In this document: positions 32,628 to 41,263 of the stretch, piece after piece
How positions within the stretch are numbered: the stretch's first letter is position 1
Layout of the letters: each line of letters opens with the position of its first letter
Source of the DNA: Marivita sp051859345
Lineage (GTDB): Bacteria; Pseudomonadota; Alphaproteobacteria; Rhodobacterales; Rhodobacteraceae
DNA: 64,000 nucleotides
NCBI RefSeq assembly: GCF_051859345.1
Contig: NZ_JBHYFV010000007.1
Location: 1-64,000 of the forward strand
Reading direction: 5' to 3'
The notes under the pieces: generated by a model
Told to the model about the DNA's origin: nothing
What the model saw: only the letters and a program-made list of their open reading frames with translations
Database searches by the model: none
Translations under genes and position numbers: made by a program

Positions 32628-33889
32628 CAGGCAACGCGTCGTTGCGACAGGGCGCTTAGATCGGGTGCCGTCCCGACCGGCCCATACAGCGCCAGCGCAG
32701 CAGGGGCTTCGCGCACCAGCTGTTCTCCAAACGCCCGTACATCGCCGGTTGTCACGCTGTCGATGCGTGACACGGTGTCTTCGAGCGACGGAACCTCTCC
32801 CCAGATCTGGATCATCCGGGCAAGGCGTTCGGTGCGCGATGACGGGCTTTCCAGCCCCATGAGCAGACCGGCTTTCATCTGCGCACGGGCGCGGGCCACC
32901 TCGGCGGGCGACATGTCGTCTGCAGCACGTTTCATCTCGTCGATGGTCAGGTTGGTCAGATCCTTGATCTCTTCGCCGCTGGTGCCCGCGTAGATCGTGG
33001 TCATGCCGGTGTCTGAATAGGCGCCTGTCTGGGCAAAGATCGTATAGCACAACCCGCGTTTTTCGCGGATTTCCTGAAACAGGCGGCTCGACATGCCGCC
33101 ACCCAGAGCAACCGAATAGACCTGCGCGGCATAGAAGTTCGGGTCGCGGTAGCCCGGTGATTCAAACGCCAGCGCGATATGGGCCTGCTCCAGATCCTTG
33201 ACCTGACGGCTTTCGCCCCCCTTGAACCGTGCGGCGTCTGCAACCCGTGATGGACGTGAAACCATGTCCCCGAAAAGACGTTCGGCCTGTTTGACGACGG
33301 TCTCGTGATCTATCGCACCCGCAGCCGCCAGAATCATCTGATCGGGCCCATAATGTTCGGTCACAAAGGTCGCCAGATCCTCTTTGGAATATCGCGACAC
33401 CCGGTCGGTCTCGCCAAGGATGGTGCGACCCAGAGCCTGATCCGGGTACGCGCTTTCCTGCAACCAGTCGAAGATGATGTCGTCCGGCGTATCTGCCGCC
33501 TGACCGATTTCCTGCAGGATCACATGGCGTTCGACCTCGATTTCCTTGGGATCAAACACCGGGTTGCGCAGGATGTCCGCAATCACGTCAAGCGCCAGAC
33601 CGGAATCGTTGCGCAGCACCCGCGCGTAATAGGCGGTCACTTCGCGCGAGGTGTAGGCGTTGATATAGCCGCCCACGTCTTCGATCGCCTCGGCGATCTG
33701 CAAGGCGCTGCGTGTCGCGGTGCCCTTGAAGGCCATGTGCTCCAGGAAATGGGCAATGCCGTTCTGTTCCGGGCGCTCGTGGCGGCCACCAGCGGTGATC
33801 CAGATCCCGATGGCGGCGCTTTCGAGGCCGGGCATGTGTTCGGTGACGATACGGAATCCGTTGGGGAGTGTGGTGGTTTGAACGGTCAA
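32627..33889 (-). CDS. M16-family zinc peptidase (processing-peptidase-like)
   Basis: A 420-residue insulinase-type peptidase. The inverted zinc motif HFLEH (H47, E50, H51) sits in GIAHFLEHMAFKGT. The downstream zinc-ligand glutamate region is EVERHVILQEIGQ near residue 128. The second half is the inactive-like M16 C domain (ALGGGMSSRLFQEIREKRGL). Alphaproteobacterial homologues are the bacterial counterparts of mitochondrial processing peptidase. It overlaps thrC and the GNAT gene by ATGA on both sides. Confidence 0.92.
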   Translation of the reverse strand: MTVQTTTLPNGFRIVTEHMPGLESAAIGIWITAGGRHERPEQNGIAHFLEHMAFKGTATRSALQIAEAIEDVGGYINAYTSREVTAYYARVLRNDSGLALDVIADILRNPVFDPKEIEVERHVILQEIGQAADTPDDIIFDWLQESAYPDQALGRTILGETDRVSRYSKEDLATFVTEHYGPDQMILAAAGAIDHETVVKQAERLFGDMVSRPSRVADAARFKGGESRQVKDLEQAHIALAFESPGYRDPNFYAAQVYSVALGGGMSSRLFQEIREKRGLCYTIFAQTGAYSDTGMTTIYAGTSGEEIKDLTNLTIDEMKRAADDMSPAEVARARAQMKAGLLMGLESPSSRTERLARMIQIWGEVPSLEDTVSRIDSVTTGDVRAFGEQLVREAPAALALYGPVGTAPDLSALSQRRVA

Positions 33890-35274
33890 GAGGCGATCCG
33901 ATCCTGTATTAGCGTTTCAAGATGCGTGAGGTCGTTGGGAACGCGGGTAAAGCGTTCTTCGCGATCAAAGAGGTCGGCCATGCGGTCGGGCAAAGGCGGG
34001 CGCAGGCCGCTGGCCTTTTCGACGGCATCGGGGAATTTTGCGGGATGTGCCGTGGCCAATGTGATCATCGGCACGTTGGGGTCACGCTGCGCTTCTGCCA
34101 CGGCCACGCCGATGGCAGAGTGGGGGCAGAGCAGCTCACCCATATGTTGGTGCGCATGAGCGATCATGGAGAGCGTTTCGCCTTCACTGACACGGCCGCT
34201 GTCATACTGGTCGCGCAAGGTCTGCATCGCACCCTGACTGACGTGGAATCCACCGGCCTTCAGTTCGTTCATCAACTGGCTGACGGCATTTCCATCGCGG
34301 TTGTAGGCATCAAACAGCGCGCGTTCAAAATTCGAGGACACCTGAATGTCCATCGACGGGCTTATCGACGGCGTGACGCTGTCGGTGACATATCCGCCCG
34401 TGGACAGGCAGCGGTGCAGGATGTCGTTCTGGTTCGTCGCCACCACCAGCCGGTCGATCGGCAGGCCCATCCGCTTGGCGATGTAGCCTGCGAAAATGTC
34501 GCCGAAATTGCCGGTGGGCACGGTAAAGCTGACGGTGCGGTCGGGCGCGCCCAGCGAAACGGCGGACGAGAAATAATAGACCACCTGCGCCAGAACGCGG
34601 CCCCAGTTGATCGAGTTCACCCCGGCGAGTTTCACCCCGTCGCGGAAGTCGAAATCGTTGAACATGTCCTTGAGCCGCGCCTGGCAATCGTCAAAATCGC
34701 CATCCAGCGCCAGCGCGTGGACATTCGATTCAACCGGAGTCGTCATCTGGCGACGCTGCACGTCGGACACGCGGCCATGCGGATAAAGGATGAACACATC
34801 CACTGCATCCAGCCCCCGGAAGGCCTCGATCGCGGCGGACCCGGTGTCACCAGAGGTCGCGCCAACGATGGTGACACGGTCGCCGCGCCGCGTCAGGGCT
34901 TCTTGAAACATCTGCCCAATCAGCTGCATGGCAAAGTCTTTGAACGCCAGCGTGGGGCCATGAAACAGTTCCAGCAGGAAATGCCCTGACCCCAGTTGCA
35001 CCAGCGGCGCGCGCGCACCGTGTCCGAAATTGGCATAGGCCTTGGCGATCAGATCGGCGAACACCTCGTCGGTGAAGGCGTCACCGATAAACGGGCGCAT
35101 GACACGAAAGGCGATCTCTTCATAAGACAGACCATGCATCGCGCGAATGTCGTCGGCTGACAGGGTCGGGATCGTTTCGGGCACATACAGTCCGCCGTCA
35201 CGGGCCAGTCCCGAAAGCATCGTGTCTTCAAATCCAAGCGCCGGGGCTTTGCCTCGGGTCGAGATGTACTGCAT
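33886..35274 (-). CDS. thrC: threonine synthase
   Basis: A 462-residue PLP enzyme that converts O-phosphohomoserine to threonine and phosphate. The PLP lysine is K112 in TLAFKDFAMQLIG. ATSGDTGSAAIEAF binds the cofactor phosphate, and PTGNFGDIFAGYIAKRMG is another family signature. I start at 35274 (MQYISTRGKAP), which overlaps the SURF1 stop as ATGA and matches the family N-terminus. Coupled to a peptidase and GNAT gene downstream. Confidence 0.94.
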   Translation of the reverse strand: MQYISTRGKAPALGFEDTMLSGLARDGGLYVPETIPTLSADDIRAMHGLSYEEIAFRVMRPFIGDAFTDEVFADLIAKAYANFGHGARAPLVQLGSGHFLLELFHGPTLAFKDFAMQLIGQMFQEALTRRGDRVTIVGATSGDTGSAAIEAFRGLDAVDVFILYPHGRVSDVQRRQMTTPVESNVHALALDGDFDDCQARLKDMFNDFDFRDGVKLAGVNSINWGRVLAQVVYYFSSAVSLGAPDRTVSFTVPTGNFGDIFAGYIAKRMGLPIDRLVVATNQNDILHRCLSTGGYVTDSVTPSISPSMDIQVSSNFERALFDAYNRDGNAVSQLMNELKAGGFHVSQGAMQTLRDQYDSGRVSEGETLSMIAHAHQHMGELLCPHSAIGVAVAEAQRDPNVPMITLATAHPAKFPDAVEKASGLRPPLPDRMADLFDREERFTRVPNDLTHLETLIQDRIAS

Positions 35275-35957
35275 CAGGCCGTGCCTTCCTTGCCTTTGCT
35301 TTGCCGCCATAAAAAGGTGGCGGTCATCACCAACCAAACGACGGCCAGCGAATACCAGGTGATAGCGTATTGGAGGTGATCGTTCGGAATGCCGCTCGTG
35401 TCCACTGGCAGGGGTGTCACACCGGGATCAGGTGGCGACATGTTGCGGGCAATCACCAGCAGAGGTTCGGTGTTTAGCACTTCGGCCATCGCGTCAATGT
35501 CGCGGGCGAACCAGGTGTTTCCGGTGATGTCATTCTCGGGTGTCGACGAGGTGCGGTCATCCGGCCAGTGCAGGTTGCCTGTCACCTTGACGGGGCCTGC
35601 GCTGCGCGATGTGGTGCGGGCTTCGACAGGGATGAACCCGCGATCCAGAAGGATGCGGCGCCCGTCGTCGGTCACGAAGGGAGAGATCACGAGGTATCCC
35701 GCGCCGATGCGTTTCTGCGAGACCAGAACGTACAGTTCGTCCGGTTCAACCGTACCGACCAAGCGTACGGGCTGATATTTGTCGGTGTCCGGATCGCCGG
35801 TGACGGGCAGGGGGGCCGGGTCGCCCACAATCTGAGTCTCGATCTCGGTCAGGATTCCGCGCTTCCAGTCCAGCCGCTGCATCTGCCAGGTGCCCAGCCA
35901 GACAAGGATGGCGGCACCGATGAGACCAAACAGCAAGGGGATCGCGATACGAGACAA
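35274..35957 (-). CDS. SURF1-family cytochrome oxidase assembly protein
   Basis: A 227-residue inner-membrane protein with two end helices (LLFGLIGAAILVWLGTWQMQ and AITWYSLAVVWLVMTATFLW) and a periplasmic loop with the family motif GTVEPDELYVL. SURF1 helps insert haem a into the aa3 oxidase. The start is TTG at 35957 behind AGGAGCC; no ATG is closer. It lies downstream of ctaE, separated by a hairpin, and its stop overlaps thrC. Confidence 0.9.
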   Translation of the reverse strand: MSRIAIPLLFGLIGAAILVWLGTWQMQRLDWKRGILTEIETQIVGDPAPLPVTGDPDTDKYQPVRLVGTVEPDELYVLVSQKRIGAGYLVISPFVTDDGRRILLDRGFIPVEARTTSRSAGPVKVTGNLHWPDDRTSSTPENDITGNTWFARDIDAMAEVLNTEPLLVIARNMSPPDPGVTPLPVDTSGIPNDHLQYAITWYSLAVVWLVMTATFLWRQSKGKEGTA

Positions 35958-35978
35958 ATCTGGCTCCTGGGAGTGACA

Positions 35979-36003
35979 AAGGCGCGCCGATCCGGCGCGC
36001 CTT
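35979..36003 (-). terminator. strong hairpin between ctaE and surf1
   Basis: AAGGCGCGCCG and CGGCGCGCCTT form a perfect 11-bp stem with a three-base loop. The minus-strand side is followed by TGTCAC rather than a T-run, so it may reduce rather than stop transcription from the oxidase genes into surf1-thrC. Confidence 0.6.
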
Positions 36004-36058
36004 GCTTTATCCTTGAAGAGGCGTCCCGTTCAAGCCGGAACGCCAATGCCGAGACAGG

Positions 36059-36859
36059 TTATTGGCCCCAGACGTAGATGGCGGCGAAAAGGAACAACCA
36101 TACAACGTCAACGAAGTGCCAGTACCAGGCCGCCGCTTCGAAGCCGACGTGCTTTTCCGGTGTGAAGTGACCGCGTGTCAGCCGCATCAGGCAGACAAAC
36201 AGGAAGATCGTTCCGATCACCACATGCGCACCGTGAAAGCCGGTCGCCATGAAGAAGTTCGCCCCGTAGATGTTGCCGGCAAAGCCAAAGCCCGCGTGGC
36301 TGTATTCGTAGGCCTGCAACAAGGTGAAGATCGCGCCCAATGCAATGGCGATGATCAGACCCCACTTCATGTCCTCGCGGTTGTTTTCCTCAACCAGCGC
36401 GTGGTGCGCCCATGTGGCCGCAGCGCCCGAGCACAGCAGAATCAGCGTGTTGATCAGTGGCAGGTGCCACGGATCGAACGTTTCGATTCCGACCGGCGGC
36501 CAAACGCCGTCGATGGCCGGGCTGTCCGGTCCCATCGGGTACAGCGCGTGTTTGAAGAAGCTCCAGAACCACGCCGCGAAGAACATGACCTCGGATGTGA
36601 TGAAAAGGATGAAGCCGTATTTCAGGCCAATCCGCACCACCGGCGTGTGATCGCCCACCTGGCTTTCCGCGATGACGTCGGACCACCATGCAAACATGGT
36701 GTACAGAACGCCGACCAATCCGATAAGGAAAAGCCAAGGGCCATTTCCGTGCATCCAGAGCACAGCCCCGAAGAGCATCGCGAACCCGGATACCGCGCCG
36801 ATGAACGGCCAGACGGAGGGGTTCAGGATGTGATAGTCATGATCTTTTGCGTGCGCCAT
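36059..36859 (-). CDS. ctaE: cytochrome c oxidase subunit III
   Basis: A 266-residue membrane protein with about seven hydrophobic helices, the core subunit III of aa3-type oxidase. Recognisable segments are HDYHILNPSVWPFIGAVSGF at the N-terminus, FFAAWFWSFFKHALYP and the C-terminal VGFEAAAWYWHFVDVVWLFL. A GAGGGA ribosome site precedes the ATG. It follows ctaG by 25 bases in the ctaC-ctaB-ctaG-ctaE order usual for alphaproteobacteria; subunit I (ctaD) is not in the window. Confidence 0.95.
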   Translation of the reverse strand: MAHAKDHDYHILNPSVWPFIGAVSGFAMLFGAVLWMHGNGPWLFLIGLVGVLYTMFAWWSDVIAESQVGDHTPVVRIGLKYGFILFITSEVMFFAAWFWSFFKHALYPMGPDSPAIDGVWPPVGIETFDPWHLPLINTLILLCSGAAATWAHHALVEENNREDMKWGLIIAIALGAIFTLLQAYEYSHAGFGFAGNIYGANFFMATGFHGAHVVIGTIFLFVCLMRLTRGHFTPEKHVGFEAAAWYWHFVDVVWLFLFAAIYVWGQ

Positions 36860-36884
36860 TTTGGTCCCTCGTGGCTACTTGGCT

Positions 36885-37472
36885 TTAGTTCAGTGAACCG
36901 CTGTCGGTTACGTCACTGTCAAGCATGGCCTGCATATCGTCGGTCAGCTCGATCTCATGGAACGTGTAAGACAGGGTAATGTGTTTTGCGAATTTCGCGT
37001 CGGCATCGTTCAGGATATCGGGGTCGACGAAAAAGCTCACGGGCATCTCGGCTCGCTCACCCGGCATCAGGATCTGCTCTTCAAAGCAGAAGCAGGCGAT
37101 CTTCGTAAAGTACGAGCCCGCGCCAAAGGGGGCCACATTATAGCTTGCGGTGCCGGCGATGGGTCGGTCGGTCGGGTTGTAGGCTTCGTAAAAGGCCAGT
37201 CCCTCTTCGCCCAGGCGCAATTCGACCTCGAGTTGCATCGGCTTGAATTCCCAAGGCATCCCGCGTTCCAGCGAGGCGTCAAAACGCACCTTGATCGTCT
37301 GGTCCAGAATCTCGGAGCTTCCCGCCAGCGCAACGTTTGTTTCGCCGCCATAGCCGGTCACCCGGCAAAACCAGTCGTAAAGCGGAACAGAGGCCCAGGC
37401 CAATGCGCCCATGACGACAACCACGGCCAAACCCTGAAACGCTGTTTTCTTTTTCGGGTCCATCTTTGTCAT
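36885..37472 (-). CDS. ctaG: cytochrome c oxidase copper chaperone CtaG/Cox11
   Basis: A 195-residue protein anchored by one N-terminal helix (GLAVVVVMGALAWASVPLYDWF). The periplasmic beta domain contains the copper-binding CFCFEEQ motif and FFVDPDIL. It delivers copper to the CuB site of subunit I. Its ATG overlaps the stop of the small upstream membrane protein gene (ATGA). Confidence 0.95.
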   Translation of the reverse strand: MTKMDPKKKTAFQGLAVVVVMGALAWASVPLYDWFCRVTGYGGETNVALAGSSEILDQTIKVRFDASLERGMPWEFKPMQLEVELRLGEEGLAFYEAYNPTDRPIAGTASYNVAPFGAGSYFTKIACFCFEEQILMPGERAEMPVSFFVDPDILNDADAKFAKHITLSYTFHEIELTDDMQAMLDSDVTDSGSLN

Positions 37473-37633
37473 TGATCTACCGATTGTGTTGCCGGGGTTT
37501 CGTAATCGCCGCGTGTGACCTTGACGACCGTCAGACCGAACACGATAGCGATCAGCCCGACCAGGACAAGCCCAACGCCCAGGTTGCGACCAAAGCGGCG
37601 TTCATGCAGTTCGTGCTGTTTGGACAGGCTCAT
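37469..37633 (-). CDS. 54-residue single-helix membrane protein of the cox operon
   Basis: A short gene fully overlapped at both ends: its ATG overlaps the ctaB stop and its TGA overlaps the ctaG start. The product begins MSLSKQHELHERRFGRN, then one membrane helix (LGVGLVLVGLIAIVFGLTVV) and a short outside tail. A small protein at this position is known in related oxidase operons. I infer a role in oxidase assembly or stability; no motif gives more. Confidence 0.82.
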   Translation of the reverse strand: MSLSKQHELHERRFGRNLGVGLVLVGLIAIVFGLTVVKVTRGDYETPATQSVDQ

Positions 37634-38571
37634 GCCCAAACCCCGAATTTGTCGAGACCTGCTTCAATCAGGATCGCACCAAAATGGGCGAAAAGATACA
37701 GAAGCGACAGTTTGAAGAATTTGCGCTCGGCAAGGAAGTTGTCTTCCTCGGACATGTCTTCATCCCGGCGCCAGATCTGAAGGGCACCGCGCAGGAACAT
37801 CGCGTTCAGCACGACGGATGTGGCGATATAGACCGGCCCGCCAATCGACGTGAAGCCCGCCGCCACGGCAAGGATCGCCAGCAGAACGGTGTAGACCAGA
37901 ATATGATTGCGGGTTGCGCGGCGACCGTGGGTCACGGTCAGCATCGGCACATCGGCATTGTTGTAATCCTTGCGCATGAACAGCGCGAGCGCCCAGAAAT
38001 GCGGCGGCGTCCACATGAAGGTCAGGCAGAACATCAGCACCGATTCGACACTCACGCCACCGGTTGCCGCCGCCCAGCCGATCATCGGAGGGAAGGCACC
38101 AGCAGCACCGCCAATGACGATGTTCTGCGGTGTCCACCGCTTGAGCCACATCGTGTAGATGACGACATAAAAGAAGATGGTAAAGGCCAGCAGTCCCGCC
38201 GCAAACCAGTTGGTCGCAAGGCCAAGGAACACCACCGAAAACGCCGAAAGCACCAGACCGATCGACAGGGCTTCGTCGCCGGTCACCTTGCCTGCCGGGA
38301 TCGGCCGACGCTGCGTGCGCTTCATCACCGCGTCGATATCCGCATCCCACCACATGTTCAGTGCGCCCGACGCGCCGCCGCCAATGGCGATGAACAGGAT
38401 GGCGCAGAACCCGATAAACGGGTGAACCCCGATTGGCGCGGCCAGCAGTCCGACAAACGCGGTGAACACGACAAGCGTCATCACACGCGGCTTCAGGAGC
38501 GCGAAGTAATCGCCGAACTGCGCTTCGTTTTCGAAGCTGCGCGTCTGTGTGTTTATGCTTGTATCGGTCAC
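37630..38571 (-). CDS. ctaB: protoheme IX farnesyltransferase (haem O synthase)
   Basis: A 313-residue polytopic membrane enzyme that makes haem O from haem B for haem a synthesis. The prenyltransferase aspartate motif is NMWWDADIDAVMKRTQRRP, with the second motif LKRWTPQNIVIGGAAGAFPP on the following loops. The start appears to be GTG at 38571 with a weak ribosome site. Downstream of ctaC after a hairpin with a short T-run. Confidence 0.95.
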   Translation of the reverse strand: MTDTSINTQTRSFENEAQFGDYFALLKPRVMTLVVFTAFVGLLAAPIGVHPFIGFCAILFIAIGGGASGALNMWWDADIDAVMKRTQRRPIPAGKVTGDEALSIGLVLSAFSVVFLGLATNWFAAGLLAFTIFFYVVIYTMWLKRWTPQNIVIGGAAGAFPPMIGWAAATGGVSVESVLMFCLTFMWTPPHFWALALFMRKDYNNADVPMLTVTHGRRATRNHILVYTVLLAILAVAAGFTSIGGPVYIATSVVLNAMFLRGALQIWRRDEDMSEEDNFLAERKFFKLSLLYLFAHFGAILIEAGLDKFGVWA

Positions 38572-38606
38572 GTGCGTCTCAACAAAGCTGGGTCAGGTAA
38601 GCCGTC

Positions 38607-38639
38607 AAAACGGGCGCAGACGGGAATCGCCTGCGCCCG
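38607..38639 (-). terminator. terminator or attenuator between ctaC and ctaB
   Basis: On the minus strand CGGGCGCAG and CTGCGCCCG form a 9-bp stem around an 11-base loop, followed by TTTT. It probably ends a fraction of the ctaC transcripts, keeping subunit II higher than the assembly factors. Confidence 0.65.
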
Positions 38640-38645
38640 CTCTGA

Positions 38646-39524
38646 TCAATTGGTCAGGACAGTGCGAACGTCCACATAATCGCCCGCGTCCTTCGACGCG
38701 GCCAGCCATGCATCATAAGACGCCTGGCTTACGACCTTGACGGTGATCGGCATATAGGCATGGGCCAAGCCGCACAGTTCGGAACACTGGCCGAAATAAA
38801 CGCCTTCTTTCTCGGCTGTGAACCACAGTTCAGCAAGACGACCGGGAACCGCGTCCTGTTTCACACCGAAGGCCGGGATGGTCCAGGAGTGGATCACGTC
38901 ACCGCCGGTGACCTGCATCACGACAGTCTTGCCGACAGGAACAACCACGGCTGTGTTGGTGGCGAGAAGGAAGTCTTCTTTCTGGTAGCCCGCGTCGATC
39001 AACTGAGCCTCGACATCGGCGTTCATGCGGTTGTCACCACCGGTGAAGGGGGAACCGATCATGTAGCCGTCATACGCCAGGTCTTCACCGACATATTCGT
39101 AGCCCCAGTACCACTGGTATCCGGTGACCTTGATCGTCAGATCGCCATCGGGAATTTCCTGCTGCTTGAACAGCACCGGCAGCGAGAACGCACCGATGAA
39201 CACCAGAATCAGGATCGGACCGACGGTCCATGCAATCTCGATCGGGGTGTTGTGGGTAAAGCTGGAAGGGGTCGGGTTCACCCGTTTGTTGTAGCGCACG
39301 ATGCAGTAGGCCATGAGCCCCGTGACGAACAGGACGATGGCGGTGATGATGATGAGGATCATCCCGTCCAGCCATTGAAGGTCGCGCGCCAGTTCGGTTG
39401 CCGCGGGTTGAAAGCCTATTCCCCGGTCTTTCGGAGCGCCAATTGTCTCGAGCGTCTGCTGGGCAAACGCCGGTGCTGCGCCGAGAGTGGTCGCCAGACC
39501 CAAGAGCAAAGATTTGAGTTGCAT
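38646..39524 (-). CDS. ctaC: cytochrome c oxidase subunit II
   Basis: A 292-residue precursor with a signal peptide (cleavage near APAFAQQ), two membrane helices and a periplasmic cupredoxin domain. The CuA site is read as GQCSELCGLAHAYM (C247, C251, H255, M258) with the upstream histidine in HSWTIPAFGVK. It accepts electrons from cytochrome c. An AGGG site precedes the ATG. First gene of the oxidase cluster; a perfect FnrL box lies in the divergent region shared with tldD. Confidence 0.96.
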   Translation of the reverse strand: MQLKSLLLGLATTLGAAPAFAQQTLETIGAPKDRGIGFQPAATELARDLQWLDGMILIIITAIVLFVTGLMAYCIVRYNKRVNPTPSSFTHNTPIEIAWTVGPILILVFIGAFSLPVLFKQQEIPDGDLTIKVTGYQWYWGYEYVGEDLAYDGYMIGSPFTGGDNRMNADVEAQLIDAGYQKEDFLLATNTAVVVPVGKTVVMQVTGGDVIHSWTIPAFGVKQDAVPGRLAELWFTAEKEGVYFGQCSELCGLAHAYMPITVKVVSQASYDAWLAASKDAGDYVDVRTVLTN

Positions 39525-39680
39525 GTCTTACCCTGATCGGTTGCGTATATTGTTCAGTTTCTCAGGATGGTCCGAAGTCGGTGAGCACCGGTCCAAATCA
39601 TCCCGTTGTCTTGGCAGCGGTTAAAACCATATTCTAACCACCAGTTAAAGAAGCTTGCTTGCGGCAAAAACGCGCTTTCT

Positions 39681-39694
39681 TTGATCTGGATCAA
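39681..39694. promoter_or_regulatory. FNR/FnrL box between ctaC and tldD
   Basis: TTGATCTGGATCAA is a perfect TTGAT-N4-ATCAA site. It lies 20 bases before the tldD ATG and 157 bases before ctaC. A TAGAAT -10-like hexamer for ctaC on the minus strand (39631-39636) would put the box near -63, while for tldD it would sit on or just after the promoter. Confidence 0.72.
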
Positions 39695-39713
39695 TTTCAC
39701 CTCTGGAGGTTTC

Positions 39714-41135
39714 ATGACCGACACGCCCTTTCAACCATTCGACACGCACCTTGATCAAGGCAAGGCGCTAACGCTTTTGCGCGAGGCTGTGGCGGGGGCC
39801 GATGATGGCGAACTGTTCCTCGAACGGCGTCGCTCAGAGGTTCTTGTCTTCGACGATGGTCGTATTCGCACTGCCAGCTACGATGCGTCCGAGGGATTCG
39901 GATTACGGGCCGTGCGCGGTGAAGTGGCCGGATATGCCCATTCCACCGACATCTCCGAATCGGCGATCAAGCGGGCGGTCGAAACCGCGCGGCTTGCCGT
40001 GGGCGAGGGTGGCGGAACGCTTGCCGACAAACCGGCGGGCACGAATATACGGCTTTACACCGATGGCGATCCGATTGCCGGGCACAGCTTTCCGGTCAAG
40101 GTCGACACCCTGCGCGAGATCGACGCCTTTGCCCGCGCACTGGACCCCCGCGTGGTGCAGGTGAGCGCGACGATTGCGGCGTCGCTTCAGGAAGTCGCGA
40201 TCCTGCGCCCCGAAGGCACACTTGTGTCGGACACCCGCCCGATGACGCGCGTGAACGTGAGTGTGATCGTCGAAGAGAACGGTCGCCGGGAAACGGGAAC
40301 GGCAGGGGGTGGCGGTCGTGTGCTGCTGGAAGGATTGCTTGATCCAACCGATTGGCAGGACAAGGCCCGCGAGGCGTTGCGCATCGCATTGGTCAACCTT
40401 GATGCGGTGCCCGCACCCGCCGGTGTCATGGACATCGTGCTTGGGCCGGGCTGGCCGGGTATCCTGCTGCACGAGGCGGTGGGACACGGACTCGAAGGCG
40501 ATTTCAACCGCAAGGGCAGCTCGGCCTTTGCCGGGCTCATGGGCCAGCAGGTCGCCGCCCGTGGCGTGACCGTTCTGGACGATGGCACCATCCCCGACCG
40601 GCGCGGGTCGATCACCGTGGATGACGAAGGCACGCCGTCGGCCAAGAACGTGCTGATCGAGGATGGCAAGCTGGTGGGCTTCATGCAGGACCGCCAGAAC
40701 GCGCGGCTGATGGGGGTCGATCCCACCGGCAACGGACGCCGCGAAAGCTATGCGCATATCCCGATGCCGCGCATGACCAACACCTACATGCTGGGTGGCA
40801 CCGTGGCACCGGGCGACATCGTGGCCGATCTCAAGGACGGGATCTGGGCGGTGGGATTCGGCGGCGGGCAGGTGGACATCACCAATGGCAAGTTCGTCTT
40901 TTCCTGCACCGAGGCCTACCGCGTGAAGGATGGCAAGGTCGGCGCACCCGTCAAAGGCGCCACGCTGATCGGCGACGGGGCCACGGCGCTCCAGCAGATT
41001 CGCGCGCTTGGCAATGACATGGCGCTTGATCCCGGCATGGGGAATTGCGGCAAACAGGGCCAATGGGTGCCTGTCGGGGTGGGTCAGCCCACCGTGATGA
41101 TCGGCGGTCTGACCGTTGGTGGTGCCCAGACCTGA
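39714..41135 (+). CDS. tldD: metalloprotease TldD
   Basis: A 473-residue cytosolic zinc protease subunit that with TldE cuts unfolded peptides and processes modified peptides. The active-site motif HEAVGHGLEGD is near residue 252. The DPTGNGRRESYAHIP and GFGGGQVDITNGKFVFSC segments are typical. I start at 39714 (MTDTPFQPFDTHL) with GGAGG upstream, since the frame's earlier start gives no family match. A perfect FnrL box lies 20 bases upstream. Confidence 0.94.
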   Translation: MTDTPFQPFDTHLDQGKALTLLREAVAGADDGELFLERRRSEVLVFDDGRIRTASYDASEGFGLRAVRGEVAGYAHSTDISESAIKRAVETARLAVGEGGGTLADKPAGTNIRLYTDGDPIAGHSFPVKVDTLREIDAFARALDPRVVQVSATIAASLQEVAILRPEGTLVSDTRPMTRVNVSVIVEENGRRETGTAGGGGRVLLEGLLDPTDWQDKAREALRIALVNLDAVPAPAGVMDIVLGPGWPGILLHEAVGHGLEGDFNRKGSSAFAGLMGQQVAARGVTVLDDGTIPDRRGSITVDDEGTPSAKNVLIEDGKLVGFMQDRQNARLMGVDPTGNGRRESYAHIPMPRMTNTYMLGGTVAPGDIVADLKDGIWAVGFGGGQVDITNGKFVFSCTEAYRVKDGKVGAPVKGATLIGDGATALQQIRALGNDMALDPGMGNCGKQGQWVPVGVGQPTVMIGGLTVGGAQT

Positions 41136-41263
41136 GAAAAGGCGTTATACAAAACAGCGACTTAGCGGAAGGGTGTCGATTTTTTCGCGGGTCGCTGTCG
41201 CTGATTCATCAGTGATTAACCAGTGAGAGACTATCCCTGTTTCTGCAAGCAGACGGAGGCAGG

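Noticed and set aside
32628..33050. Upstream extension of the GNAT gene
   Set aside because: The frame stays open only because it lies across the M16 peptidase gene; the GNAT domain begins at the ATGA overlap at 32627.
41210..41220. CtrA half-site TTAACC before dprA
   Set aside because: Only one half is present, so it is not enough for a call.
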